From NCBI RefSeq assembly GCF_036173125.1, contig NZ_CP108054.1:2604001-2668000 (forward strand): a stretch of 64,000 bases of DNA, read 5' to 3'. Source of the stretch: Streptomyces sp. NBC_00286 (GTDB taxonomy: Bacteria > Actinomycetota > Actinomycetes > Streptomycetales > Streptomycetaceae). How positions within the stretch are numbered: position 1 is the stretch's first letter; every line of letters begins with the position of its first letter. A model generated the notes under the pieces. That model was not told the DNA's origin. It did not search any database and saw only the letters and a program-made list of their open reading frames with translations. Shown in pieces: positions 11,213-20,020 of this stretch. Position numbers and translations under genes: made by a program.

Positions 11213-12730
11213 TCACTCGGCTCGTTCCGCGCGCCCGGCCGACTCGCCAGGTGCGCGCCGCGGACTCACGCGCCGACTGCCGCCACGTCCGCCATGCTCA
11301 ACACCCCGCGATCGCAGGCCAGTTGGCGCCTCCGCGACCGCCTCGACCGCGTCCGACAGCCGGTCGAGCACCGCGTTCGCCTGCTCGTCGGTGATGGTCA
11401 GAGGCGGGAGCAGCCGCACGACGCCGGAGTGTCGTCCGCCGAGTTCCACGATCAGGCCGCGGCGCAAGCACTCCCGCTGCACGGCGACCGCGACTTCGGG
11501 GGCGGCGTGGCGCGGCCCGCCGCCGGTGGCCCCGGCGGCTGCGGCGGCCTCAGCTGCGGACTCGGGCCGCTCCTCGGGGTCGACGAGTTCAACGCCGATC
11601 ATCAGTCCCCGGCCGCGCACATCGCCGATGCAGGGGAAGTCGGCTGCCAGGCTGCGCAGTTGGGCCAGCATGCGGGCGCCCAGGCGGGCGGCGTGCTCGG
11701 CGAGACGGTTCTCCCGGACGTATGCGAGAGTCGCCGCGCCGGCTGCCATGGCGAGCTGATTGCCGCGGAACGTGCCGGCGTGGGCGCCGGGTTGCCACAC
11801 GTCGAGGTCATCGCGATAGACCACGACGGCCAGCGGCAGGCTGCCGCCGATGGCCTTGGAGAGGACCATCACGTCGGGTGTGATGCCACTGTGTTCCACC
11901 GCCCAGAAGGCGCCGGTCCGGCCGACGCCCGTCTGGACCTCGTCGACGATCAGGGGGATGGAGCGGGCGGCCGTGATGTCCCGCATCCGCCGCATCCAGT
12001 CGTCGCGCGCCGGAATCACTCCGCCCTCTCCCTGCACCGGCTCCACGATCATCCCTGCGGGACTTGGCACTCCGGACTTGGGGTCGTCGAGGAGGGACTC
12101 CGTCCAGCGCGCGGCGAGTTCGGCGCCCCGCTCGCCACCGATACCGAACGGGCAGCGGTAGTCCTGCGGATAGGGCAGGCGCGCGACCCGTACATCCGAC
12201 GCGCCCCCAGACGTTTCGAGCGCCCCCGCGGTCATGCCGTGATAGGCGCCGGAGAAGGCGACGATCTCGGTACGCCTGGTCGCGGCACGCGCGAGCTTCA
12301 GGGCGGCCTCGACCGCGTCTGTGCCCGCGGGCCCACAGAACTGCACGCGCGCGTGGTCGGCCAAACCGGGCGGCAGCGTACGGAACAGCTCGGTGGTGAA
12401 CGCGTCTTTGACGGGTGTGGCCAGATCGAGGACGTGCAGCGGCGCCCCCGAGTCGAGGACCCTTCTGATCGCTTCCAGCACGACCGGGTGGTTGTGCCCG
12501 AGGGCCAAACTCCCCGCGCCCGAAAGGCAGTCGAGGTAGCGCGACCCGTCGGCTCCCTCGATCGTCAGCCCACGCGCCCGGACGGGCACGATCGGCAGGG
12601 CGCGCGCATAGGTGCGCGCCGCGGACTCACGCGCCGACTGCCGCCGCAGAATCCCCTCCTGCGCCACGAGTGGGACCTCGGCCTCGCGCATCGCGGGCGC
12701 CACGTCGGGCGCAGACTCGGTCACGGCCAC
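11213..12730 (-). CDS. Diaminobutyrate--2-oxoglutarate aminotransferase
   Basis: A class III PLP aminotransferase (505 residues with this start) expected to make L-2,4-diaminobutyrate from aspartate semialdehyde. Seen: CGPAGTDAVEAALKLAR near 132-148, SGAYHGMT, Asp263 in VDEVQTGVGRTG and PLP-Lys292 in LSKAIGGSLPL. The GTG at 12730 follows GGGAGG by nine bases; the frame is open 76 codons further but that sequence is not conserved-looking. It is first in an operon with the NIS synthetase and acyltransferase, suggesting diaminobutyrate feeds siderophore assembly. Oddity: the C-terminal ~35 residues (Arg/Gly-rich) include a 36-bp exact copy of DNA from the gene's own 5' end, read in a different frame, so the natural C-terminus may have been altered. 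Confidence 0.9.
   Translation of the reverse strand: MAVTESAPDVAPAMREAEVPLVAQEGILRRQSARESAARTYARALPIVPVRARGLTIEGADGSRYLDCLSGAGSLALGHNHPVVLEAIRRVLDSGAPLHVLDLATPVKDAFTTELFRTLPPGLADHARVQFCGPAGTDAVEAALKLARAATRRTEIVAFSGAYHGMTAGALETSGGASDVRVARLPYPQDYRCPFGIGGERGAELAARWTESLLDDPKSGVPSPAGMIVEPVQGEGGVIPARDDWMRRMRDITAARSIPLIVDEVQTGVGRTGAFWAVEHSGITPDVMVLSKAIGGSLPLAVVVYRDDLDVWQPGAHAGTFRGNQLAMAAGAATLAYVRENRLAEHAARLGARMLAQLRSLAADFPCIGDVRGRGLMIGVELVDPEERPESAAEAAAAAGATGGGPRHAAPEVAVAVQRECLRRGLIVELGGRHSGVVRLLPPLTITDEQANAVLDRLSDAVEAVAEAPTGLRSRGVEHGGRGGSRRVSPRRAPGESAGRAERAE
11249..11284. repeat. 36-bp direct repeat, copy A (3' end of aminotransferase gene)
   Basis: This 36-base segment is identical to 12610-12645. 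It lies near the 3' end of the aminotransferase gene, where it is translated in a different frame (GSRRVSPRRAP) from the 5' copy. Confidence 0.9.
12610..12645. repeat. 36-bp direct repeat, copy B (5' end of aminotransferase gene)
   Basis: Identical to 11249-11284 over 36 bases. Here it encodes RRQSARESAART (about residues 29-40), which looks like genuine family sequence, so this copy is probably the source. Confidence 0.9.
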
Positions 12731-13053
12731 GTTGTCGGTCCTCCCGCTGTCCAGAGGCGAGTTGCTCGGCCACCCGGGCGGGCGGCAGGGGACGCACGCA
12801 GGCGGAACACCCCCGTACGTACCAACGACGTGGCCTCTGAGGGGCAACGGCGGGACGAAGATCCATGCCGTGACGGAACTGTTGCCGTTCCATCGGAAGT
12901 CCCCCACAGCGACGGCATAGTGTGTGGTGCCGTTCGGCGATCCCAATTGAACGGCCAAAACGGTCCCGTCCTATGCAAGTCCGGGACGGCAGATCCGTAC
13001 GAAGCTGCATATGGCAGCCCAGCAATCTCGTTACGTCCAGGGGGAGTTACACC
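12731..13053. other. Divergent promoter region, siderophore-like operon / serine protease
   Basis: This 323-base gap separates the divergent aminotransferase and protease genes. I see no credible gene. A 7-bp inverted repeat GCCGTTC/GAACGGC (12929-12935 and 12949-12955) is the only clear symmetric element. No sequence resembling the 19-bp actinobacterial iron box was found by eye on either strand. Confidence 0.5.
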
Positions 13054-14286
13054 ATGCGATCCATACGCCCGCTCTTCGCCGCCCGTCGAGGGAGGAGCAC
13101 GCGCCGCGGGCCCTCCCCCGCACTGGCGGCGGTCGGTCTGGCCACCGCACTGGCCCTGACGGCCACCGCCTGTGAATCAAGCGACGACGCGAACGCAGGC
13201 GGCGAGGCGTCCGCCTCCGCGACCACCGGCGGCGACGACAAGATCCAGATCCCACAGGACATCCAGGACAGGCTCAAGGAGCACGGGATCGACCTGGACC
13301 AGTGGAAGGGCGGCGCCTGGAAGAACTGGGACAAGGACGACTGGCTGCGCGAGGCCGGCGACTTCGTCAACCCGATCATCGAGGACCTGTGGGACCCGGA
13401 CCGTATGCGCGAGGCCGAGGACCCGGACCAGGGCAAGGGCGTCGACGACAGCGACCTGGCGGGTGACCAGGGGGTCACCGACCCGGAGCCGGCGCCCGTG
13501 GAGGCGCAGGCCGTGCAGGCGGCGTACCACGACAACGCCCCCGAGGCGGGCAAGGTGTTCTTCGACTCCCCGCAGGGCACGATGGTCTGCTCGGCGACCG
13601 TCGTCGAGGACCCGGCCAACCCGGGCAAGTCCAACCTCGTGTGGACCGCGGGCCACTGCGTACACGCCGGCAAGTCCGGCGGCTGGTACCGCAACATCGC
13701 CTTCGTGCCCTCGTACAACAACGACGCCAAGTCGGCGGCGGAACTCACGAACGCCACCCAGGAGGAAGTCGCTCCCTACGGCGTCTGGTGGGGTGACTGG
13801 GCGCAGACCTCGGACCAGTGGATCGAGCAGGGCGGCGCGACGGGCGGCCAGGGTGCCTCGTACGACTTCGCCGTCATTCATGTGACGCCGGAGGAGGGCA
13901 GCGGCGGCAAGTCCCTGGAGGAGACGGTCGGTTCGGCCCTTCCCGTGGAGTTCGACGCTCCGGCCGTTTCCGAGGTCGGCAGCATCACGGCGACGGGTTA
14001 CCCGGCCGCGAAGCCGTTCGACGGCGAGACGATGTACCAGTGCAAGGATGGGCCAGGACGGCTCTCACTCGCCAAGTCCGAGCCGACGATGTACCGCATC
14101 GGATGCACGATGACCGGCGGTTCGTCCGGCGGCGGCTGGGTGGCGACGGGCTCCGACGGCAAGCCCGCGCTGGTGTCCAACACCTCGATCGGCCCGATCA
14201 CCGCGGGCTGGTTGGCGGGCCCGCATCTGGGCTCGGAGGCCAAGGGGATCTACGACGCGGTGAGCGAGAAGTTCGCGGGACAGTGA
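13054..14286 (+). CDS. Secreted trypsin-like serine protease, predicted lipoprotein
   Basis: A 410-residue exported protease. The N-terminus has an arginine-rich n-region, a hydrophobic stretch and the lipobox LTATAC with Cys40, so it is probably a lipoprotein on the outer face of the membrane. A charged linker (about 60-155) precedes the chymotrypsin-fold domain: His201 in TAGHC, Asp271 in YDFAVIHV and Ser358 in GGSSGGGW, resembling glutamyl endopeptidase/V8-like enzymes. The ATG at 13054 has AGGGGGAG eight bases upstream and gives the signal sequence; upstream frame lacks one. It is divergent from the siderophore-like operon and followed by a strong terminator. Substrate unknown. Confidence 0.85.
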   Translation: MRSIRPLFAARRGRSTRRGPSPALAAVGLATALALTATACESSDDANAGGEASASATTGGDDKIQIPQDIQDRLKEHGIDLDQWKGGAWKNWDKDDWLREAGDFVNPIIEDLWDPDRMREAEDPDQGKGVDDSDLAGDQGVTDPEPAPVEAQAVQAAYHDNAPEAGKVFFDSPQGTMVCSATVVEDPANPGKSNLVWTAGHCVHAGKSGGWYRNIAFVPSYNNDAKSAAELTNATQEEVAPYGVWWGDWAQTSDQWIEQGGATGGQGASYDFAVIHVTPEEGSGGKSLEETVGSALPVEFDAPAVSEVGSITATGYPAAKPFDGETMYQCKDGPGRLSLAKSEPTMYRIGCTMTGGSSGGGWVATGSDGKPALVSNTSIGPITAGWLAGPHLGSEAKGIYDAVSEKFAGQ

Positions 14287-14292
14287 CCGCCC

Positions 14293-14346
14293 GCTGATGC
14301 TGAAAGCCCGCCCCCCTGCGCGAGGGGGCGGGCCTTCAGCATCAGC
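14293..14346. terminator. Bidirectional terminator between protease gene and hflX
   Basis: A 23-bp stem with one mismatch (GCTGATGCTGAAAGCCCGCC on the left arm) closes on an 8-base loop between two convergent genes. Confidence 0.85.
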
Positions 14347-14371
14347 TCTCTGGGTCAGAGGAGCTTCGTGT

Positions 14372-15865
14372 TCAGACGGCGGGCGCCGGAACGTACGGTG
14401 CCAGCTCAGCCGCCAGTTCCTCGTGCACCCGTACCTTGAGCAGCGTGCCCTCCGGGGTGTGCTCCTCGGAGATCACCTCGCCATCGGTGTAGGCGCGGGC
14501 GACGAGTCGGCCGTGGGTGTACGGCACGAGTGCCTCGATCTCGACCGAGGGGTGCGGGAGTTCGACGTCGATCAGCGCGAGCAGCTCGTCGATGCCCTGG
14601 CCCGTACGGGCCGAGACCGCGATGGAGCGCTTCTCGATCCGCAGCAGCCGCTGAAGCACCAGCGGATCGGCCGCGTCCGCCTTGTTGATCACCACGATCT
14701 CGGGGACGCCGGTCGCACCCACGTCGCGGATGACCTCGCGCACGGCGGCCAGCTGCTCCTCCGGCGCCGGGTGGGCGCCGTCGACCACGTGCAGGATCAG
14801 GTCCGAGTCGCCGACCTCCTCCATCGTGGAGCGGAACGCCTCGACGAGGTGGTGCGGCAGGTGTCGTACGAACCCGACGGTGTCCGCGAGCGTGTAGAGC
14901 CGCCCGGTGGGTGTCTCGGCCCGGCGCACGGTCGGGTCGAGGGTCGCGAACAGCGCGTTCTCGACCAGTACACCCGCGCCCGTCAGCCGGTTCAGCAGCG
15001 AGGACTTGCCCGCGTTGGTGTAGCCGGCGATGGCGACCGAGGGCACCTTCTTGCGACGACGCTCCTGGCGCTGAATTTCGCGGCCGGTCTTCAGGGCCGC
15101 GATCTCCCGGCGCATCTTCGCCATCTTCTCGCGGATCCGACGCCGGTCCGTCTCGATCTTGGTCTCACCGGGACCGCGGGTGGCGAGGCCGCCGCCCTTG
15201 CCGCCGCCCATCTGACGGGACAGCGACTGACCCCAGCCTCGCAGTCTCGGCAGCATGTACTGCATCTGCGCGAGCGCGACCTGCGCCTTGCCCTCTCGGG
15301 ACTTGGCGTGCTGGGCGAAGATGTCAAGGATCAGAGCGGTCCGGTCGATCACCTTGACCTTGACGACGTCTTCGAGGTGGATCAGCTGTCCCGGCGAGAG
15401 CTCACCGTCGCAGATGACGGTGTCCGCGCCGGTCTCGAGCACGATGTCACGCAGCTCTTTGGCCTTACCGGAGCCGATGTACGTGGCCGGGTCCGCCTTG
15501 TCGCGGCGCTGGATCACGCCGTCGAGCACCAGCGCACCGGCCGTCTCCGCGAGGGCGGCCAGCTCCGCGAGGGAGTTGTCCGCGTCGGCAGCGGTCCCCG
15601 AGGTCCACACTCCGACGAGCACCACTCGCTCAAGGCGCAGCTGCCGGTACTCGACCTCGGTGACGTCCTCGAGCTCGGTGGAAAGGCCCGCGACACGGCG
15701 GAGTGCCGCGCGGTCGGAGCGGTCGAACTGGTCGCCGTCCCACTCGCCCTCGATCGGATGGCTCCAGGCGACGTCCTCTTCCATCAGGGCATCGGCCCGA
15801 AGACGTTCGGGTTGGTTCTGCGCGAAGCTCTGCTTGTCCTGGGAAGGGGAAGAAGAGGAGGTCAT
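14372..15865 (-). CDS. hflX: Ribosome-associated GTPase HflX
   Basis: A 497-residue HflX GTPase, which binds 50S subunits and splits or rescues stalled ribosomes. The N-terminal HflX domain includes DPATYIGSGKAKEL and the glycine-rich linker GGGKGGGLATRGPGE. The G domain has G1 GYTNAGKSS, G3 DTVGF and G4 NKAD. A lysine/arginine-rich helix precedes G1. The ATG at 15865 (MTSSSSPSQD) is preceded by AAGGA and is the start used in relatives; the frame is open 21 codons further. It follows the M1 peptidase in the same direction but 186 bases separate them, with a possible terminator between. Confidence 0.93.
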   Translation of the reverse strand: MTSSSSPSQDKQSFAQNQPERLRADALMEEDVAWSHPIEGEWDGDQFDRSDRAALRRVAGLSTELEDVTEVEYRQLRLERVVLVGVWTSGTAADADNSLAELAALAETAGALVLDGVIQRRDKADPATYIGSGKAKELRDIVLETGADTVICDGELSPGQLIHLEDVVKVKVIDRTALILDIFAQHAKSREGKAQVALAQMQYMLPRLRGWGQSLSRQMGGGKGGGLATRGPGETKIETDRRRIREKMAKMRREIAALKTGREIQRQERRRKKVPSVAIAGYTNAGKSSLLNRLTGAGVLVENALFATLDPTVRRAETPTGRLYTLADTVGFVRHLPHHLVEAFRSTMEEVGDSDLILHVVDGAHPAPEEQLAAVREVIRDVGATGVPEIVVINKADAADPLVLQRLLRIEKRSIAVSARTGQGIDELLALIDVELPHPSVEIEALVPYTHGRLVARAYTDGEVISEEHTPEGTLLKVRVHEELAAELAPYVPAPAV

Positions 15866-15939
15866 TGGGTCCTTACGTCGATGGGGATACCTGTGGGGCG
15901 ACGAACTGCCGTCCGTTATCGGAGACAACGTCCGGGGTC

Positions 15940-15956
15940 GCCGGGAGATTCCCGGC
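15940..15956 (-). terminator. Possible terminator after the M1 peptidase gene
   Basis: GCCGGGA and TCCCGGC form a perfect 7-bp stem with a 3-base loop, about 95 bases past the peptidase stop and upstream of hflX. Short, so only moderately convincing. Confidence 0.35.
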
Positions 15957-16051
15957 CATGGAGTCCGACCGTCGGATCATGCCGGTGACCCGGGGTGCGG
16001 CGTCGTCGACCTGATGATGGTTGCACGGCACGCCACGTCTCGTCACCTGAG

Positions 16052-17593
16052 TTACCGAGGGCTCTTGATCTGCGTGGTGGAGGGCTGTCGCGCGGGCTTC
16101 GTGCCCTTCTGCGCGGGTGCGGCGCTGCGCCATTCCGGGTGCCCCGGCATGGGCGGGGTCTTCTTGCCGTAAAGCCAGGCCTTGAAGAAGGCGTTCAGAT
16201 CGCGTCCCGCGATGTCCGAGGCGAGTCTCTCGAACTCCGTGGTCGTCGCGGTGCCGTCACGGTGGATCGTCACCCAGGTCCGCTCCAGCCGCTCGAAGGC
16301 CGGGCGGCCGATCTCCTGCCGCAGTGCGTACAGGACCAGGGCGCTGCCGCTGTAGAGGTTCGGCCTGAAGATGCTGACCTTCTGGCCGGGCTCGGGGGCC
16401 TTGGGCGCTGCCGGCGGGCCTCCGTCCGCTCGCCAGGTGTCGGACGCCCGGTAGGCATCGCGCATCCGTCTCTCGAGGGGCTTGTCTGCCGTCTCGTCCG
16501 CGTACAGGGCCTCGTACCAGGTGGCGTGTCCTTCGCTCAGCCACAGGTCGGACCAGGTGCGCGGGGTGACGCTGTTGCCGAACCACTGGTGCGCCAGCTC
16601 ATGCACCATGATCGACTCGACGTACCACTTCGGGAACTCGGGGCGCGTGAAGAGCTCTCTCTCGAAGAGAGAGAGCGTTTGAGTCTCGAGTTCGAACCCG
16701 GTCCGCGCCTCGGCGATCAGCAGCCCGTACGTCTCGAAGGGGTAGCGCCCGACCTTCCGTTCCATCCAGGCGATCTGCTCGGGCGTCTTCCTGAGCCAGG
16801 GCTCCAGCTTCTTGCGGTCCTTGGAGGGCACCACATCGCGTACGGGAAGACCGCCCGGCCCGCTCCTGTGCGCCACGGAGGAGCGGCCGATGGACACCTG
16901 GGCGAGCTCGGTGGCCATGGGGTGCTCGGTTCGGTACGTCCAGGTGGTGGTCCCCGTGTGGCGGACCGTCCCCAGCCGCAGTCCGTTCGCCACGGCCGTG
17001 AATGCGTCGGGCGCGGTGACGCTGATGGTGAAGATCGCCTTGTCGGAGGGATGGTCGTTGCCCGGGAAGACCCGGTGGGCGGCGTCGATCTGGTTGGCCA
17101 TGGCGAGCCCGTCCTCGGTCCGCACCCAGCCGCTCTCCACGTCTTCTCCGGGCGTCGGATCGCTGTCGTGGCGCACCGTGATCCGCATCCGGCTACCGGG
17201 GGCCAGGCGCTCCGCGGGCCTCACGACCAAGTCCTCCTCCGCGCTGCGGAAATCCGCGGGCACACCGTTGACCTCGACGGATCGCACTGTTCCGTGCGAG
17301 TAGTCAAGATTGACCTGCTCCAACCAGTCTGTCGTCCGGGCGTCGATCGTGGTGATGGCCGGCAGCGGTTCGCTGTTCTTCCCGGAATAGCTGAAGGCAA
17401 GGTCGTACGCCATGACGTCGTACCCGGGGTTGCCCAAGTGCGGGAAAAGGCGGTCACCGATGCCGAGTGGCTCCGCCGGCGCGGGGCCGCTCGCCGCGAT
17501 GAGGCACAAGGAGGAGACGGCGGCGAGCAGCGCCCTACGGAGCGGTCCGACGGCCTTAGGGAGCAGGTCCCGGGTCCTGGAGGTGAGCGGCAT
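16052..17593 (-). CDS. Secreted M1-family metallopeptidase
   Basis: A 513-residue zinc metallopeptidase. The first ~40 residues form a signal peptide (Arg pairs, then LLAAVSSLCLIAA and an AEP cleavage-like site). The catalytic domain has the zinc motif HELAHQWFGN and the downstream third ligand Glu in LWLSEGHATWYE, as in M1 aminopeptidases. The usual GAMEN exopeptidase motif is not obvious at the expected position, where AEARTGFELET is read instead, so strict aminopeptidase activity is uncertain. Within the coding sequence 16657-16679 is a perfect inverted repeat (GCTCTCTCTC/GAGAGAGAGC), probably incidental. It lies between rshA-like and hflX genes, all on the minus strand. Confidence 0.85.
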   Translation of the reverse strand: MPLTSRTRDLLPKAVGPLRRALLAAVSSLCLIAASGPAPAEPLGIGDRLFPHLGNPGYDVMAYDLAFSYSGKNSEPLPAITTIDARTTDWLEQVNLDYSHGTVRSVEVNGVPADFRSAEEDLVVRPAERLAPGSRMRITVRHDSDPTPGEDVESGWVRTEDGLAMANQIDAAHRVFPGNDHPSDKAIFTISVTAPDAFTAVANGLRLGTVRHTGTTTWTYRTEHPMATELAQVSIGRSSVAHRSGPGGLPVRDVVPSKDRKKLEPWLRKTPEQIAWMERKVGRYPFETYGLLIAEARTGFELETQTLSLFERELFTRPEFPKWYVESIMVHELAHQWFGNSVTPRTWSDLWLSEGHATWYEALYADETADKPLERRMRDAYRASDTWRADGGPPAAPKAPEPGQKVSIFRPNLYSGSALVLYALRQEIGRPAFERLERTWVTIHRDGTATTTEFERLASDIAGRDLNAFFKAWLYGKKTPPMPGHPEWRSAAPAQKGTKPARQPSTTQIKSPR

Positions 17594-17694
17594 GGACCAC
17601 GGCTACCAGCGCCCGCCCGGCGTGCGGCGACGACGCGCACCGAGCACACTCGAACGAGTGGCCGATGGCCTGCCGATGGCCCGCTGATGGCCTG

Positions 17695-19851
17695 CTACGG
17701 AGTCGTAGCGTGACGCTGGGCCCGGCCCACGTCGTACACGCCCGGCACGTTGCGCATCGCCCGCATCAGCGCGGGCAGGTGTGCGGCGTCCGGGAGTTGG
17801 AGCGTGTAGGTGTGGCGTACGCGCTGCTGGCTGGGCGGTTCGACGGTCGCCGAGACGATGGCGACACCCTCCAGGGCGATGGCTTCGGTCAGGTCGGCGA
17901 GCAGATGGGGCCGTCCGAAGGATTCGGCGACCAGCGTGACACGGCACTCCGTGGTGTCGCCCCAGCGCACGTCGACCTCCTTGCGCCCCGCGTCCTTCAT
18001 GCGCACCACTGCGGCGCATTCGACGCGATGCACGGTCACCACTCTCCCGCGTACGGCGAAGCCGGTGACCTCGTCGGGCGGTACGGGCGTACAGCAGCCC
18101 GCGAGGCGTACGGTCGCGCCGGGCTCGTCGACGACGGCGTTCGCTTCGGAGAGCGGCGTGGCAGACCCGTCGACGGTCGGCCTGAGAGTCGCTGCCGGGG
18201 TCTCCGCCTCAGGGGTGTCGCCGGGCGAGGGGTGCGTGGCGAGCCAGCGCTGGATGGCGATGCGCGCGGCGGGCGTACGCGCGTGCTCCAGCCACTCCCT
18301 GGAGGGCTCCGAGGACGCGTCCTGCCCCATGAGCAGCTGCACGGTGTCGCCGTCCCGCAGGACCGTACTCAGCGTCGCCAGGCGGCCGTTGACGCGCGCG
18401 CCCATGCAGGCGTGCGCGTCCTCGCCGTACTGCGCGTACGCGGCGTCCACGCAGCTCGCGCCCTCAGGCAGCCCGATCGTGCCGCCGTCGGGGCGTAAAA
18501 CGGTGATCTCCCGGTCCTGGGCGAGGTCTTCGCGCAGGGTGGACCAGAACGTGTCGGGGTCCGGCGCGGCCTCCTGCCAGTCGAGGAGGCGGGAGAGCCA
18601 GCCGGGGCGGGTGGGGTCGACGCGCTCGCCGTCACTGTCGCCCTGCTCCTCCGAAGGAGGAGCAAGCGGATTGCCCAGGGCGATGACGCCGGCCTCGGCG
18701 ACCTTGTGCATCTGGTGCGTACGGATGAGCACTTCGGCGACCTGGCCGGACATGGGCGTGCCCTCCGGCGAGTCTGTTCGAGACTCAGGGAGGGCGACGG
18801 CCGTGTGCAGCGACTGGTACAGGTTGAACTTGGGAACGGCGATGAAGTCCTTGAACTCCGACACCACCGGCGTGAGGCAGGTGTGCAGTTCGCCGAGGAC
18901 TCCGTAACAGTCGGCGTCCTCGTTCACGAGCACCAGGAGGCGTCCGAAGTCGACGCCGCGCAGCTTGCCGCGCTTGCGGGAGGTGCGGTGCAGGGAGACC
19001 AAGTGCCGTGGCCGGATGAGCACTTCGGCCTGCAGTCCGGCCTCGCGCAGGATCCTGCGCACCTCTTCCGCGATCTCCGCGAGGGTGTCGTCGGCGCGCG
19101 CCGCGCTCTCGACGATGAGCCCCCTGGTGTACTCGTACTCCTCGGGGTGCAGGATCGCGAAGACGAGGTCCTCGAGCTCGGTCTTGAGCGCCTGGACGCC
19201 GAGCCGTTCGGCGAGCGGGATCAGCACATCCCTGGTCACCTTGGCGATGCGCGCCTGTTTCTCGGGGCGCATGACGCCCAGGGTGCGCATGTTGTGCAGC
19301 CGGTCGGCGAGTTTGATCGACATCACGCGTACGTCGTTGCCGGTGGCGACGAGCATCTTGCGGAACGTCTCCGGTTCGGCAGCCGCTCCGTAGTCGACCT
19401 TCTCCAACTTCGTGACGCCGTCGACGAGATAGCGGACTTCCTCGCCGAACTCCTCCCGCACCTGATCGAGAGTCACCTCCGTGTCTTCGACGGTGTCGTG
19501 GAGCAGAGAGGCGGTCAATGTCGTGGTCTCCGCGCCGAGTTCGGCCAGGATCAAGGTCACGGCGAGCGGATGTGTGATGTAGGGCTCGCCGCTCTTGCGC
19601 ATCTGGCCTCGGTGCGAGGACTCGGCGAGGACGTAAGCCCGGCGCAGCGGCTCCAGGTCGGCGTCGGGATGGTGGGCGCGATGAGCCTCGACCACATGGC
19701 TGATCGCGTCGGGCAGCCGACCGCGGCCCGTGGATCCCAGGAGCGCAGCCCGGCCGAGGCGGCGCAGATCGATGCGCGGGCGGCTCCTCCTGCGATGCGC
19801 TTCGGGCGCGATCGGGCCGGGCGTCGCGGGGTTCGTGGCCTCCGCACTCAT
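17695..19851 (-). CDS. rshA: RelA/SpoT homologue (RshA-like) with apparently defective synthetase domain
   Basis: A 718-residue long RSH protein. The hydrolase HD domain looks intact: H80, R81, H94, the H118-D119 pair (LLHDTVED) and Asp183 (LADRLHN). The synthetase region (about 280-390) keeps EFKDFIAVPKFNLYQSLHT and Glu373 (AEVLIRT). However, the segment normally reading DF..IYDLVGIRV..DCY is shortened by about seven residues to DFGRLLVLVNEDADCY, which removes the conserved Asp and Arg. A TGS domain (about 470-535), a zinc-finger-like segment (GCCTPVPPDE) and a C-terminal ACT domain follow. The ATG at 19851 has GGAGG five bases upstream. By inference it degrades rather than makes (p)ppGpp. 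The symbol follows the second streptomycete RSH gene. Confidence 0.85.
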   Translation of the reverse strand: MSAEATNPATPGPIAPEAHRRRSRPRIDLRRLGRAALLGSTGRGRLPDAISHVVEAHRAHHPDADLEPLRRAYVLAESSHRGQMRKSGEPYITHPLAVTLILAELGAETTTLTASLLHDTVEDTEVTLDQVREEFGEEVRYLVDGVTKLEKVDYGAAAEPETFRKMLVATGNDVRVMSIKLADRLHNMRTLGVMRPEKQARIAKVTRDVLIPLAERLGVQALKTELEDLVFAILHPEEYEYTRGLIVESAARADDTLAEIAEEVRRILREAGLQAEVLIRPRHLVSLHRTSRKRGKLRGVDFGRLLVLVNEDADCYGVLGELHTCLTPVVSEFKDFIAVPKFNLYQSLHTAVALPESRTDSPEGTPMSGQVAEVLIRTHQMHKVAEAGVIALGNPLAPPSEEQGDSDGERVDPTRPGWLSRLLDWQEAAPDPDTFWSTLREDLAQDREITVLRPDGGTIGLPEGASCVDAAYAQYGEDAHACMGARVNGRLATLSTVLRDGDTVQLLMGQDASSEPSREWLEHARTPAARIAIQRWLATHPSPGDTPEAETPAATLRPTVDGSATPLSEANAVVDEPGATVRLAGCCTPVPPDEVTGFAVRGRVVTVHRVECAAVVRMKDAGRKEVDVRWGDTTECRVTLVAESFGRPHLLADLTEAIALEGVAIVSATVEPPSQQRVRHTYTLQLPDAAHLPALMRAMRNVPGVYDVGRAQRHATTP

Positions 19852-20020
19852 GGGCACCTCCGACTGCGTTGACCGACGGACGGGGCACCCCATGGCGTAC
19901 ACGGCTCTGGGGATGGTGTCGTTCCCCCGTCCGGGCCGGTGCTTGATGCTATCGAGCGCAACACGCTCGGCTGACCGCCTCACGCCGAGCGTGAAACGGA
20001 TCACCCATTCGAGCGACGCT

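Noticed and set aside
12731..13053. Iron box for the siderophore-like operon
   Set aside because: No match to the TTAGGTTAGGCTAACCTAA-type operator was found by eye on either strand; iron control is therefore not claimed.
10418..13159. 913-codon + strand frame opposite the aminotransferase and IucA/IucC genes
   Set aside because: Antisense shadow of two recognised genes; no coherent domain, no suitable start site.
16657..16679. Perfect inverted repeat GCTCTCTCTC/GAGAGAGAGC inside the M1 peptidase gene
   Set aside because: It encodes ordinary Leu/Phe/Glu/Arg residues of the protein and lies mid-gene; probably coincidence of codon use.
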